Shown here in pieces: positions 1 to 9,243 of a DNA stretch of 64,000 bases. The notes beneath the pieces are model-generated. The model made no database searches. It was not told where the DNA came from and worked only from the letters and a program-made list of their open reading frames with translations. How positions within the stretch are numbered: position 1 is the stretch's first letter; the number at the start of each line of letters is the position of its first letter. The position numbers and the translations under genes were made by a program. Origin of the DNA: Micrococcales bacterium (lineage in GTDB: Bacteria; Actinomycetota; Actinomycetes; Actinomycetales; Dermatophilaceae); the NCBI GenBank assembly GCA_021287075.1, contig JAJTBD010000006.1, positions 1 through 64,000 on the forward strand, written 5' to 3'.

Positions 1-99
1 GGCGCTTTAGCCCAGTTGGGCACAAACGCCCCGGGCGCTTTAGCCCAGTTGGGCACAAACGCCCCGGGCGCTTTAGCCCAGTTGGGCAAAACCGCCCCG
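1..99. repeat. Three tandem 33-bp hairpin-forming repeats at the window edge
   Basis: Units lie at 1-33, 34-66 and 67-99. The first two are identical; the third differs in a few bases near its 3' end. Each unit contains GCCCA/TGGGC arms around a single base, and the unit ends are GGGCG and CGCCC, so each can fold alone. The array probably continues left of the window. The top strand has no stop codon within a unit (33 is a multiple of 3) but the bottom strand does. The nearest gene on the right ends towards it, so it may be part of a transcription-termination block. No family is recognised. Confidence 0.85.
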
Positions 100-130
100 G
101 GCGACGCCGGAGACACCAGGCCCGGGACAT

Positions 131-169
131 GACGAGGCCCCCGCACCGAGCCGGTGCGGGGGCCTCGTC
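131..169 (-). terminator. Strong hairpin after the DUF937 gene
   Basis: An 18-bp perfect inverted repeat (131-148 with 152-169) surrounds a 3-nt loop. It starts 16 nt beyond the stop codon of the DUF937 gene. There is no clear T tract, as is common for actinobacterial terminators. The tandem repeats follow immediately. Confidence 0.8.
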
Positions 170-184
170 GTCAGTGGTGGGTCG

Positions 185-802
185 TCAGCGACGGCCGCCA
201 CCGAGCAGACCACCGAGGACGTCGGTGATGATCTGGCCGGTGTTGACCGAGCCCTGCTGGGTCGGGGCCTGCTGCTGCGAGGCGCCGCCCAGGACCGAGC
301 CGAGGATGTCGGTGAGGATGGAGCCACCGGCGGACCCGCCGGGGGCGGCAGCCGCGTCGGTCGGCTGGGGGAGCGAGGCCTGGCCACCGGAGCCGCCGGC
401 GGCGCCGCCGACCTGCTTGGACAGCCACGCGAGCACGAGCGGCGCGAGGATCGGGATGAGCTTCTTGACCAGGGCGCCGGTCTGACCGCCGCCAAGGCCG
501 CCGAGCTGGGCGGCGACCTGGTCCTCGTTGGAGCCGAAGATGTGGGAGGCGATCTTCTCGCCGTCCTGCACGTCGATCTGGCCGAGGTCGACGCCGCCGT
601 CGAGCAGGCCACCGCTGTGCTGGGTGAGGGCCTCGAGGATGGACTGGGCGCCGTTCGGGTCCTGGGCGTTGGCGTTGAGGCCGCCGAGGATGGCCGGGAG
701 GCTCAGGCGGGCCGCCTGCTCGACCTCACCGGTGTCGGCGCCGAGCTGCTGGGCGAGCTGGTCGACCGGCAGAGCGGACAGGATCTCGTCAAAAGCTGCC
801 AT
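185..802 (-). CDS. DUF937 family protein
   Basis: A 205-residue protein whose N-terminal half (about residues 1-130) has the DUF937 pattern: an opening MAAFDEILSALP, a conserved SLPAILGGLNANA stretch, and a segment around HIFGSNEDQV. A hydrophobic stretch, KLIPILAPLVLAWLS, follows. The C-terminal third is low complexity, rich in Gly, Ala, Ser and Gln, with repeated LGGLLGG-like motifs. The family is widespread and has no established biochemical role. The start is preceded by a GAAGGGG-type ribosome binding site. It is transcribed alone, away from the dehydrogenase gene, and followed by a strong hairpin. Confidence 0.85.
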   Translation of the reverse strand: MAAFDEILSALPVDQLAQQLGADTGEVEQAARLSLPAILGGLNANAQDPNGAQSILEALTQHSGGLLDGGVDLGQIDVQDGEKIASHIFGSNEDQVAAQLGGLGGGQTGALVKKLIPILAPLVLAWLSKQVGGAAGGSGGQASLPQPTDAAAAPGGSAGGSILTDILGSVLGGASQQQAPTQQGSVNTGQIITDVLGGLLGGGRR

Positions 803-982
803 GAGGTCTGGTACCCCTTCTCTTGTGTCGTACCCCGGTGCGGGACGCGATTCCGAGCGGGCACTGTGCCCGCGCTCCCCAGCAACTTACCCGACCCTGG
901 GGTCTATTCCGAGGCAAGCGGGCCAGGCAGGGTCGCCTAGTCTGGTGGCGGACGAGCACGCCACTGCGCAAGGAGGCTCCAC

Positions 983-1921
983 ATGGGTCACGACGGTCCC
1001 CGGGTGGCATCCCTGCCCGACGACTCCTGGATCGCCGACATCGGCCCCGTCGACGGCCTGGAGCTGGTGCAATGGGACCTGACCGGCCCGCCGCCGCGGG
1101 AGGACATCGGCCTGGTCGTGCCGCCCTATCTCAAGCCCGCGACCCTGCTCGCGGCCACCGCGCCCCTGCCGGCCCTGGAGGCGGTCCAGCTGCTCACGGC
1201 CGGCTATGACGGTGTGCGGGAGCAGCTCGCCGAGGGTGTGCAGGTCGCCAACGCCGCCGGTGTCCACGATGCCTCCACGGCCGAGCTGGCCGTGGCGCTG
1301 ACCCTGGCGTCCCTGCGGCGGCTGCCCGAGTTCGTCCTCGCCCAGCGGCGGGGGGAGTGGCTGCGGCCGGCCGACCTGCCCTCGCTCGCCGACCGCCGCG
1401 TCCTCGTGCTCGGCTATGGCTCGGTGGGCCGGGCGATCGCGCGTCGGCTGCTGCCCTTCGAGGTGGAGCTGACTGCCGTCGCCTCCCGCGCCCGCGAGGG
1501 CGACGACCTGGTCGAGCGGGTCCACGGCATCGACGAGCTGCCCGGGCTGCTGCCCGAGCAGGACGTCGTGATCGTGGTCGTCCCCCTGACCGAGGCGACG
1601 CGCACCCTGGTCGACATGGAGTTCCTCGCCCGGATGCGGGCCGGCGCGCTCCTGGTCAACATCGCCCGCGGCCCGGTCGCCGACACCGGCGCGATCATGC
1701 GCCACGTGGGGCGGCTGCGCTTCGCGCTCGACGTCACCGACCCCGAGCCGCTGCGGGAGGACCACCCGCTCTGGCACGCCGAGGGAGTGCTGATCTCCCC
1801 GCACACCGGCGGCAACACCAGCGCCTTCCGGCCGCGCGCCGTGCGTCTCCTGCGTGAGCAGCTGGGGCGGTATGCCGCGGGCGAGCCCCTGGCCAATGTG
1901 GTTGCGCCCGTGGAGGGCTGA
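983..1921 (+). CDS. D-isomer-specific 2-hydroxyacid dehydrogenase
   Basis: A 312-residue NAD-dependent oxidoreductase of the phosphoglycerate-dehydrogenase-like superfamily, expected to be cytoplasmic and to interconvert 2-keto and D-2-hydroxy acids. The Rossmann dinucleotide motif GYGSVG is at 144-149. The catalytic Arg lies in NIARGP (R229), the Glu in DVTDPEPL (E255) and the His in SPHTGG (H274). Length fits the short form without an ACT domain. An AAGGAGG site about 7 nt before ATG fixes the start. A TAGTCT element 40-odd nt upstream is a possible -10 box. The substrate cannot be read from the sequence. The neighbours are convergent and unrelated. Confidence 0.9.
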   Translation: MGHDGPRVASLPDDSWIADIGPVDGLELVQWDLTGPPPREDIGLVVPPYLKPATLLAATAPLPALEAVQLLTAGYDGVREQLAEGVQVANAAGVHDASTAELAVALTLASLRRLPEFVLAQRRGEWLRPADLPSLADRRVLVLGYGSVGRAIARRLLPFEVELTAVASRAREGDDLVERVHGIDELPGLLPEQDVVIVVVPLTEATRTLVDMEFLARMRAGALLVNIARGPVADTGAIMRHVGRLRFALDVTDPEPLREDHPLWHAEGVLISPHTGGNTSAFRPRAVRLLREQLGRYAAGEPLANVVAPVEG

Positions 1922-1924
1922 GCC

Positions 1925-2548
1925 CTAGTCGATGTCCTCGCCGGCGAGGGCCTTGGCCGCGAGCGACTCCTCGCCGGCGGCCTCCCACACCTCCCACGCC
2001 GCGTGGCCGGCGATCGCGATGATCAGCACGCCGAGGACGAGGTCGGGCCATCCGGTCCCGACGGCCGCGGTCACCAGCGCCATCACGATGATGGCCGCGT
2101 TGACGAGCACGTCATTGCGCGCCGACAGGAAGGCGGCTGCGGTCAGTGAGCCTCCGTGATGGCGGATCCGTGAGGCCAGCCAGGCGCAGACACCGTTGAC
2201 GACCATGGCGAATGCCGCGGTGGCGATGAGGGGGCCGACGGCCGGGGCGACCGGGTCGCGGAACTTCTCCACCGCCTGCCACAGCGCCGCGCACGCGGGC
2301 ACGAGGATCACCAGCGCCATGACGCGGCCGGCGCTCGCCCGGCGGGCCAGCGACCAGCCGAGGGCCATGGCGATGAGCAGGTTGATCGCAGTGTCCTCGA
2401 GGAAGTCGACACTGTCGGCAAAGAGGGAGACCGAGCCGATCGCGAGGGCGACGCCCATCTCGACGAAGAAGGCGCCGAAGTTGAGGGCGGCGATGGTCAG
2501 CACGGTGCGGCGCAGCAGTCCCGGCTCGATCAGCTCATGGTTCACGGG
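1925..2548 (-). CDS. Small cation-diffusion-facilitator-like membrane protein
   Basis: About 207 residues, nearly all membrane-embedded, with five to six hydrophobic helices. The segment SLFADSVDFLEDTAINLL matches the acidic TM2 of CDF transporters, and LSARNDVLVN matches the TM5 region. The C-terminal cytoplasmic domain of classical CDFs is missing. In the second motif the usual His of HxxxD appears to be Ser, so metal binding could be altered. I chose the GTG at 2546-2548 because GGAAGG lies about 9 nt before it; an ATG six bases further upstream abuts the same GGAAGG and is poorly spaced. It ends 4 bp from the convergent dehydrogenase. Metal specificity is unknown. Confidence 0.75.
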   Translation of the reverse strand, partial: PVNHELIEPGLLRRTVLTIAALNFGAFFVEMGVALAIGSVSLFADSVDFLEDTAINLLIAMALGWSLARRASAGRVMALVILVPACAALWQAVEKFRDPVAPAVGPLIATAAFAMVVNGVCAWLASRIRHHGGSLTAAAFLSARNDVLVNAAIIVMALVTAAVGTGWPDLVLGVLIIAIAGHAAWEVWEAAGEESLAAKALAGEDID

Positions 2549-2663
2549 GAGCATCCTTCCAAGCCCGCCGCCGCAGGGCCGCACAGACCCACCTTCCCAA
2601 GGCCGCGGCATACCCCTGTGAGGCACCCCATAGCCCGCATGGCGAGATCGGGTGTCTCAGTTG

Positions 2664-2669
2664 TTGACA
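2664..2669 (+). promoter_or_regulatory. Possible -35 element of the ilv operon
   Basis: A perfect TTGACA lies 30 nt before the leader-peptide start. No convincing -10 hexamer is seen 16-18 nt downstream (the region reads GAGAGAGT), so this is a weak call. If used, transcription would start close to the leader GTG. Confidence 0.35.
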
Positions 2670-2699
2670 CACCGAGCGCGCGGGGGAGAGAGTGCAGAC

Positions 2700-2738
2700 G
2701 TGGCACACCTCCTCGTACTTCCCCAGCGCGCCGGCTGA
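2700..2738 (+). CDS. ilv operon leader peptide MAHLLVLPQRAG
   Basis: A 12-codon frame starting with GTG, preceded by a GGGGGAG-type ribosome binding site about 11 nt upstream. It contains the run Leu-Leu-Val-Leu (codons 4-7), exactly the amino acids made by the operon it precedes. Its stop codon is followed immediately by CGGTCC, which can pair with GGACCG inside the terminator hairpin. This is the architecture of ribosome-mediated attenuation: stalling at scarce Leu/Val codons would favour the antiterminator. Confidence 0.8.
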   Translation: MAHLLVLPQRAG

Positions 2739-2806
2739 CGGTCCGACCGACCCCCGCCTGCGCGCTCCCCCTCCCACGTCCTGACAATGGACCGGAGGGT
2801 TTTTTT
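2739..2806 (+). promoter_or_regulatory. ilv attenuator: antiterminator and terminator
   Basis: The terminator stem pairs CCCTCC (2769-2774) with GGAGGG (2794-2799), with an inner GTCC/GGAC pair (2778-2781, 2789-2792), and runs into seven T residues (2800-2806). The competing antiterminator pairs CGGTCC (2739-2744), directly after the leader-peptide stop, with GGACCG (2789-2794), which removes one arm of the terminator. Both structures are visible in the sequence; the regulation is inferred from known ilv attenuators. Confidence 0.8.
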
Positions 2807-2874
2807 GTGGCCGGGTGACCCTCACGGCCACGACCGGCAGCACCAGCACGACCCAACGAAAGAAGCGTGACGAC

Positions 2875-4764
2875 GTGAGCAGCAACGCGGGCAGCAACGC
2901 CCCCCGCCCTGCAGCACCCGCCGCCCCATCGCCGGCGGCGATGGCGCAGCAGGCCCGGGCCAAGGCGCCGGTGGAGGTCACCGGTGCCCAGAGCATCGTC
3001 CTCTCCCTCGAGGCGATGGGCGTCGACACGGTCTTCGGTCTCCCGGGCGGGACGATCCTGCCGACCTATGACCCGCTGCTGGACTCCACGAGCGTGCGCC
3101 ACATCCTCGTGCGCCACGAGCAGGGTGCGGGCCACGCGGCCCAGGGCTATGCCGCGGCCACCGGCAAGGTGGGCGTGTGCATGGCCACCTCCGGCCCCGG
3201 CGCGACCAACCTCGTCACCCCGCTCGCGGACGCCTACATGGACTCCGTGCCGATCGTCGCGATCACCGGCCAGGTCGGCTCCAAGTCGATCGGCACCGAC
3301 GCCTTCCAGGAGGCCGACATCCGCGGCATCACGATGCCGGTGACCAAGCACAACTACCTCGTGACCGACCCGGCCGACATCCCGCGGGTGATCGCCGAGG
3401 CCTTCCACATCGCCTCGACCGGACGCCCGGGCCCGGTGCTGGTCGACATCACCAAGGACGCCCAGGTCGCCAAGGCGACCTTCTCGTGGCCGCCGACCTT
3501 CGAGCTGCCCGGCTATCGCCCGACCGTGCGACCGCACAGCAAGCAGATCCGCGAGGCCGCGCGGCTGATCGCCGAGGCCAGCAAGCCCGTCCTCTATGTC
3601 GGCGGCGGGGTCATCCGCGCCGGCGCCGCGGCCGAGCTGACGACCTTCGCCGAGCTGGCCCAGATCCCCGTGGTGACGACCCTGATGGCGCGGGGCGCCT
3701 TCCCCGACACCCACCAGCTCCACCTCGGCATGCCGGGCATGCACGGCTCCGTCGCGGCCGTGACCGCGCTCCAGAAGTCCGACCTGCTGATCACCCTCGG
3801 CGCGCGTTTCGACGACCGCGTCACCGGCGAGCTGGCCAGCTTTGCCCCCGAGGCCAAGGTCATCCACGCCGACATCGACCCGGCCGAGATCTCCAAGAAC
3901 CGCCACGCCGACGTGCCGATCGTCGGCGACGTCAAGGACGTCCTGGTCGAGCTGATCTCGGCGGTCGACAGCGACCGCGACTCCGGCAAGGCCGGCGACT
4001 ACGACGACTGGCGCGAGCGCTGCCTGGGGTGGAAGGTCGACTACCCGGTCGGCTACACCTCGGAGGACCCGGCCATGTGCTCGCCGCAGCACGTCATCCA
4101 GCGCATCGGCGCGATCGCCGGCCCCGACGCCACCTATGTCGCGGGGGTGGGCCAGCACCAGATGTGGGCCTCCCAGTTCGTCTCCTATGAGCGGCCCAAC
4201 AGCTGGCTCAACTCCGGTGGCCTGGGCACGATGGGCTACTGCGTGCCCGCCGCCATGGGCGCCAAGGCCGCCGAGCCCGACCGGGTCGTGTGGGGCATCG
4301 ACGGCGACGGCTGTTTCCAGATGACCAACCAGGAACTGGCCACCTGCGTCATCAACGACATCCCGATCAAGATCGCGATCATCAACAACTCCAGCCTCGG
4401 CATGGTGCGCCAGTGGCAGTCGCTCTTCTACAACGAGCGCTACTCCAACACCGACCTGCACACCAGCCACAACGGCGAGCGGGTGCCCGACTTCGTCAAG
4501 CTCGCCGAGGCCTATGGCTGCGTGGGCCTGCGCTGCGAGCGCCCCGAGGACGTCGACGCCACGATCGAGCAGGCGATGGCGATCAACGACCGCCCGGTCG
4601 TCGTCGACTTCGTCGTCCACCGCGACGCGATGGTCTGGCCGATGGTCGCCGCCGGCGTCAGCAATGACGCGATCAAGATCGCCCGCGACACCGCGCCCCG
4701 GTTCGACCGCGAGGAGTCCGAGGCCTTCGAGCAGTCCGAGGACGCCGACAAGGACGGGAAGTAA
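2875..4764 (+). CDS. ilvB: Acetolactate synthase large subunit
   Basis: Catalytic subunit of acetohydroxyacid synthase, which condenses pyruvate with pyruvate or 2-ketobutyrate in the first common step of Val/Leu/Ile synthesis. The N-terminal ThDP domain carries the catalytic Glu in [14 protein letters not shown] (about residue 82). The central FAD-associated domain follows, and the C-terminal domain has the ThDP/Mg motif beginning [11 protein letters not shown] and closing with [12 protein letters not shown]. At about 629 residues it has a disordered Ala/Pro-rich N-terminal extension before PVEVTGAQ. I chose GTG 2875, preceded by an AAAGAAG site; a GTG at 2815 lacks one and starts just after the attenuator, and ATG 2941 is also possible. 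It lies downstream of the attenuator and 7 bp before ilvN. Confidence 0.95.
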   Translation: MSSNAGSNAPRPAAPAAPSPAAMAQQARAKAPVEVTGAQSIVLSLEAMGVDTVFGLPGGTILPTYDPLLDSTSVRHILVRHEQGAGHAAQGYAAATGKVGVCMATSGPGATNLVTPLADAYMDSVPIVAITGQVGSKSIGTDAFQEADIRGITMPVTKHNYLVTDPADIPRVIAEAFHIASTGRPGPVLVDITKDAQVAKATFSWPPTFELPGYRPTVRPHSKQIREAARLIAEASKPVLYVGGGVIRAGAAAELTTFAELAQIPVVTTLMARGAFPDTHQLHLGMPGMHGSVAAVTALQKSDLLITLGARFDDRVTGELASFAPEAKVIHADIDPAEISKNRHADVPIVGDVKDVLVELISAVDSDRDSGKAGDYDDWRERCLGWKVDYPVGYTSEDPAMCSPQHVIQRIGAIAGPDATYVAGVGQHQMWASQFVSYERPNSWLNSGGLGTMGYCVPAAMGAKAAEPDRVVWGIDGDGCFQMTNQELATCVINDIPIKIAIINNSSLGMVRQWQSLFYNERYSNTDLHTSHNGERVPDFVKLAEAYGCVGLRCERPEDVDATIEQAMAINDRPVVVDFVVHRDAMVWPMVAAGVSNDAIKIARDTAPRFDREESEAFEQSEDADKDGK

Positions 4765-4771
4765 GGAAGCC

Positions 4772-5281
4772 ATGAGCAAGCACACGCTGTCCGTCCTGGT
4801 CGAGAACAAGCCGGGCGTGCTGACCCGCATCGCGGGCCTGTTCTCCCGCCGCGGCTTCAACATCAACAGCCTCGCCGTCGGTGAGACCGAGCACCCCGAG
4901 ATCTCCCGCATCACCGTGCTCGTCGACGCCGAGGACATCCCGCTGGAGCAGGTGACCAAGCAGCTCAACAAGCTCGTCGAGGTGCTCAAGGTCGTCGAGC
5001 TGCCCCACGAGTCCTCGCTCGAGCGGCGCATCATCCTGATCAAGGTCCGCGCCGATCTCCAGACCCGCACCCAGGTGCTCGAGGTCGTCCGCCTCTTCCG
5101 CGCCCACGTCGTCGACGTCGGCACCGAGACCGTGACGATCGAGGCCACCGGCACCGTCGAGAAGCTCGAGGCGCTGCTGTCGGTCATCGAGCCCTATGGC
5201 GTCCGCGAGCTGGTGCAGTCCGGCTCGGTCGCCATCGGCCGCGGGCCCCGCTCCATCACCGACCGGGCCCTGCGCCCCTGA
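4772..5281 (+). CDS. ilvN: Acetolactate synthase small (regulatory) subunit
   Basis: A 169-residue regulatory subunit with an N-terminal ACT domain (HTLSVLVENKPGVLTRIAGL, about residues 4-23) that binds valine for feedback inhibition, and a conserved C-terminal half with IEPYGVRELVQSG. Such subunits activate IlvB and make it valine-sensitive. An AAGGAAG site overlaps the end of ilvB, so translational coupling is likely. A 36-bp perfect palindrome begins 7 nt after its stop codon and may reduce read-through into ilvC. Confidence 0.95.
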   Translation: MSKHTLSVLVENKPGVLTRIAGLFSRRGFNINSLAVGETEHPEISRITVLVDAEDIPLEQVTKQLNKLVEVLKVVELPHESSLERRIILIKVRADLQTRTQVLEVVRLFRAHVVDVGTETVTIEATGTVEKLEALLSVIEPYGVRELVQSGSVAIGRGPRSITDRALRP

Positions 5282-6427
<1,146 letters not shown>

Positions 6428-6509
6428 CGACAGCGCGAGGATCGCAGCGAGCGCCAGTGAGCGAGGACCGGAGCGCCGAGGAAGCGGGCGATCAGATCCG
6501 CCCGCTGAC

Positions 6510-6571
6510 GCGGCATACCTCGTCTGGAAGGGCCTCCCACCCACGTGGTGGGAGGCCCTTCGGTATGCCGC
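6510..6571 (+). terminator. Nested hairpin terminator after ilvC
   Basis: The inner stem is 13 bp (6528-6540 with 6548-6560; AAGGGCCTCCCAC type) and the outer pair is the dispersed 9-mer in inverted orientation (6510-6518 with 6563-6571). Position and size fit the end of the ilv operon. Confidence 0.8.
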
Positions 6572-6622
6572 GCGGCAGGTGGGCGATTCGGCTGGGGGCG
6601 GGCCGCCTGAGAGACTGCCGGG

Positions 6623-7093
6623 GTGACCGATCTGCTTGAGGGATGGCCGTTCTGGGCCGTCTATGCGCTCTTCTGCTTCGGCGGGATCGCGCGCTCGCAG
6701 GCGATCTACTGGGCGGGGCGTGGGGTGCGGCGGGGGAGCGCGCGCTCGCGGCGGCTGGCCCGGCGCCTGGACTCCCGGCACGTGCGCGAGGCCGAGCGGC
6801 TGGTGGCCCGCTTCGGCGCGCCGGCGGTCACCCTCTCCTTCCTGACGGTCGGGCTCCAGACTGCGATCCAGCTGAGCGCCGGGGCGCTGCGGATGCCGAT
6901 GCGCGGGCGCTATCTGCCGGCGTCGGTGCTCGGCACGCTGGTCTGGGCGGGCATCTACACCACGGTGGGCTTCGCGGTCGTCGAGGCGTGGCTAACCGGC
7001 ACGCTCGCGCCGTGGCTGCCGCTGCTGCTGCTCCCCACGGCGCTGGTCGCGCTCGCCACCTGGTGGGCCCGCCGCCTGGCCGCCCGCCGCTGA
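6623..7093 (+). CDS. DedA/VTT-like membrane protein
   Basis: A 156-residue membrane protein with about four hydrophobic segments. The central part, RFGAPAVTLSFLTVGLQTAI followed by GALRMPMRGRYLPASVLGTLVW, resembles the core of the DedA/VTT (SNARE-associated) family, whose members take part in membrane lipid homeostasis and flipping. It is shorter than typical DedA proteins (about 200), so the assignment is by core similarity only. The GTG start is 6 nt after a GAGACT hexamer, which suggests a leaderless transcript. It follows the ilv terminator and is 46 bp before pdtaS. Confidence 0.65.
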   Translation: MTDLLEGWPFWAVYALFCFGGIARSQAIYWAGRGVRRGSARSRRLARRLDSRHVREAERLVARFGAPAVTLSFLTVGLQTAIQLSAGALRMPMRGRYLPASVLGTLVWAGIYTTVGFAVVEAWLTGTLAPWLPLLLLPTALVALATWWARRLAARR

Positions 7094-7139
7094 GCGGCCG
7101 CTGACCGGCCCCGCCCCGGGCGCGCCATAGGGTGGGGCC

Positions 7140-8627
7140 GTGGCGACCCTGCACGATCTCCTGGCCGAGTCCGAGCTCTCCCCGGCGGAGCAGGAGTGGA
7201 TCCGTGTCCTGACCGGCGAGTGGCAGCTGATCGCCGACCTCTCCTTCGCCGACCTGGTGCTGTGGCTGCCGCAGGGCCAGGGCGAGGAGCGCGAGTGGCA
7301 GGCCGCCGCCCACGTGCGGCCGACGACCGGCCAGCTCGTGTTCTATACCGACCAGGTGGGCTCGGCGCCCGCGGGCCCGGTCGCCTCGCTGGTGGACCAG
7401 GCCAGTGAGACCGCGGCGATCGTGCGGGCGGCCAGCACCACCTATGTGCGCGATGTGCCGGTGCGCGAGGAGGCCATCCCGGTCGTGCGGCAGGGCCACG
7501 TGCTCGCGGTGCTGACGCGGCATACCAATCTCATGGGCCGGCGCATCCCGAGCCGGCTGGAGGTGACCTATCAGTCGCTGGCCGACTCGCTCGTGCGGAT
7601 GGTCGCGGCGGGGGAGTTCCCCCACGTGTCGGCACCGACCGGGCAGCGGCGCGGCGCCCCGCGCGTTGGCGACGGCGTCGTCCACCTCGACGCCGGCGGC
7701 ACCGTGCTCTATGCCAGCCCCAATGCCGTATCGGCCCTCTATCGCCTCGGCCACGAGGGCGCGGTGACCGGTGAGCTGCTGGCGCGCATCGTCGCCGACA
7801 CGATCAAGGGCGAGGCGACGGTGGACGAGTCGCTCGCCGTCGTGGCGACCGGCCGCGCTCCCTGGCGGGCCGAGGTCTCCAACCGGGGCGCGAGCATGTC
7901 GATGCGCGCGATCCCGTTGACAGAGAAGCGTGCTCGCGTCGGCGCGCTCCTGCTGCTGCGTGACACCTCCGAGCTGCGCCGTCGTGAGCGCGAGCTGATC
8001 ACCAAGGACGCGACGATCCGCGAGATCCACCACCGCGTCAAGAACAACCTCCAGACCGTTGCCGCGCTGCTGCGCCTCCAGGCGCGCCGGCTCGACGACG
8101 CCGGCGGCAAGGAGGCCCTCGAGCAGGCGGTGCGGCGGGTGGGCGTGATCGCCCTGGTGCACGAGACGCTCAGCCAGGGCTTTGACGAGTCGGTGGAGTT
8201 CGACGAGATCGCGGCCAAGGGCTTCAAGGCGATCGTCGAGGTCGCCTCGGGGGAGCAGCACATCCACTCCACCCTCAAGGGCAGCTTTGGCCGGCTGCGC
8301 GCCGAGGACGCGACCGCGATGGCGATGGTGATCTCGGAGCTGGTGCAGAACGCCGTCGAGCACGGCCTGGCCAACACCGGCGGGTCGGTGACCGTCGAGG
8401 TCGAGCCGGTCGACGACGAGGACGACCGGGTGCTGCGGGTGCGGGTGACCGACGACGGCGAGGGGCTGCCCGAGGGCTTCAGTCCCGGCCGCTCGGGCCT
8501 GGGCACCCAGATCGTGCAGTCGCTCGTCTCCGACCTGCGCGGCCGGATCACCTGGTCGCCTGCCGAGCCGCACGGCACCGTCGCCGAGTTCACCGCCCGG
8601 CTGCGCCCCCTCACCCGGGAGGGATGA
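7140..8627 (+). CDS. pdtaS: PdtaS-like sensor histidine kinase
   Basis: A 495-residue soluble histidine kinase. The N-terminal GAF-like domain (about 1-150) begins TLHDLLAESELSPAEQEWI, a PAS-like domain follows (about 175-285), then a HisKA_2 dimerisation box IREIHHRVKNNLQT (phospho-acceptor His near 297/298), and an HATPase domain with N (ELVQNAVEHGL) and G (DDGEGLPEG, SGLGTQI) boxes. There is no membrane segment. This layout and length match mycobacterial PdtaS, which phosphorylates the ANTAR RNA-binding regulator PdtaR. No ANTAR protein is in the window. WhiB1 lies just downstream, as in many actinobacteria. A TAGGGT element 6 nt before GTG suggests leaderless transcription. Confidence 0.9.
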   Translation: MATLHDLLAESELSPAEQEWIRVLTGEWQLIADLSFADLVLWLPQGQGEEREWQAAAHVRPTTGQLVFYTDQVGSAPAGPVASLVDQASETAAIVRAASTTYVRDVPVREEAIPVVRQGHVLAVLTRHTNLMGRRIPSRLEVTYQSLADSLVRMVAAGEFPHVSAPTGQRRGAPRVGDGVVHLDAGGTVLYASPNAVSALYRLGHEGAVTGELLARIVADTIKGEATVDESLAVVATGRAPWRAEVSNRGASMSMRAIPLTEKRARVGALLLLRDTSELRRRERELITKDATIREIHHRVKNNLQTVAALLRLQARRLDDAGGKEALEQAVRRVGVIALVHETLSQGFDESVEFDEIAAKGFKAIVEVASGEQHIHSTLKGSFGRLRAEDATAMAMVISELVQNAVEHGLANTGGSVTVEVEPVDDEDDRVLRVRVTDDGEGLPEGFSPGRSGLGTQIVQSLVSDLRGRITWSPAEPHGTVAEFTARLRPLTREG

Positions 8628-8664
8628 GGGGCCGAGTCACCACCGCTGGGTCACTCCCGCTGGG

Positions 8665-9030
8665 TCACTCGGGGACTGGCGCGTCCAGGTCGGCCTCGGT
8701 GTCGACCATGACCAGCGACATGTGGCACGGCTCGGTGGCGACGAGGGCGTGCCGGGCGCCGGGGGCCATATAGAGCACGTCGCCGGTCACCATGTGGTGG
8801 GTGTGCCCGTCGAGGCTGAAGTCGAGCGCGCCGCTCAGGACCTGCACCACGACCGCGCGCGGCGAGCTGTGCTCGGTCAGCTGCTCCCCGGTGTCGAAGG
8901 CGAAGGCCACCACACGCATCAGCGGGTTGTTGGCGACCACCCGCGAGGTGATCGAGGAGTCGGTCACCGGCAGGGCCTCGAGCAGGCCGGTCGTGACGAC
9001 GGACTCATCCAGCGGGGTCGACCTGGACAT
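8665..9030 (-). CDS. Cupin-domain protein
   Basis: A 121-residue single-domain cupin. Motif 1 is around TEHSSPRAVVVQVLSG and motif 2 around YMAPGARHALVA. The His residues HSS and ARHA could bind a metal, and the fold suits a small-molecule sensor or enzyme, but the substrate cannot be told. The sequence VLSGALDFSLDGHTHHMVTGD is typical of the beta-barrel core. A GGAAGGAG-like site precedes ATG. It lies between pdtaS and whiB1, convergent with the former and separated from the latter by a hairpin terminator. Confidence 0.85.
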   Translation of the reverse strand: MSRSTPLDESVVTTGLLEALPVTDSSITSRVVANNPLMRVVAFAFDTGEQLTEHSSPRAVVVQVLSGALDFSLDGHTHHMVTGDVLYMAPGARHALVATEPCHMSLVMVDTEADLDAPVPE

Positions 9031-9124
9031 GGGTGCTCCTTCCGCTCAGCCGGCCCCGCTGCGCTGCGGCGGCCGCACCCCCAGCCTCCCACGAGGGCGG
9101 TCGGCCCGGTCGCGGGCACGCGAA

Positions 9125-9158
9125 AGAGCCCAGCCACCGCCGTGCGGTGCTGGGCTCT
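9125..9158 (-). terminator. Hairpin terminator after whiB1
   Basis: A composite stem (AGAGCCCAG with CTGGGCTCT, extended by CACCGC/GCGGTG, one bulged base, 3-nt loop) lies 86 nt beyond the whiB1 stop. Its position between whiB1 and the cupin gene on the same strand suggests separate transcription. Confidence 0.75.
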
Positions 9159-9243
9159 CCAGTGCTGCTGGTGCGTTGGAGGTCGTATGCCGTGTGGGCC
9201 CGACCTCGTTGTCGGGTGGTGGCCGGTGCCGGGGGAGTCCCGG

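Noticed and set aside
1..99. Possible CRISPR array
   Set aside because: Repeats are directly adjacent with no spacers and no cas genes are present.
2627..2874. T-box or other riboswitch before ilvB
   Set aside because: No T-box conserved core is visible, while a leader peptide with Leu/Val codons and competing hairpins explains the region.
2542..5187. An 881-codon open frame antisense to ilvB-ilvN
   Set aside because: Its sequence is Val/Asp/Gly/Arg-rich without family motifs, and the opposite strand encodes clear ilvB and ilvN. In DNA above 70% GC long antisense frames are expected.
8643..8670. Short direct repeat CGCTGGGTCACTC (two copies) after pdtaS
   Set aside because: Only two copies across a gene end; too little to call an element.
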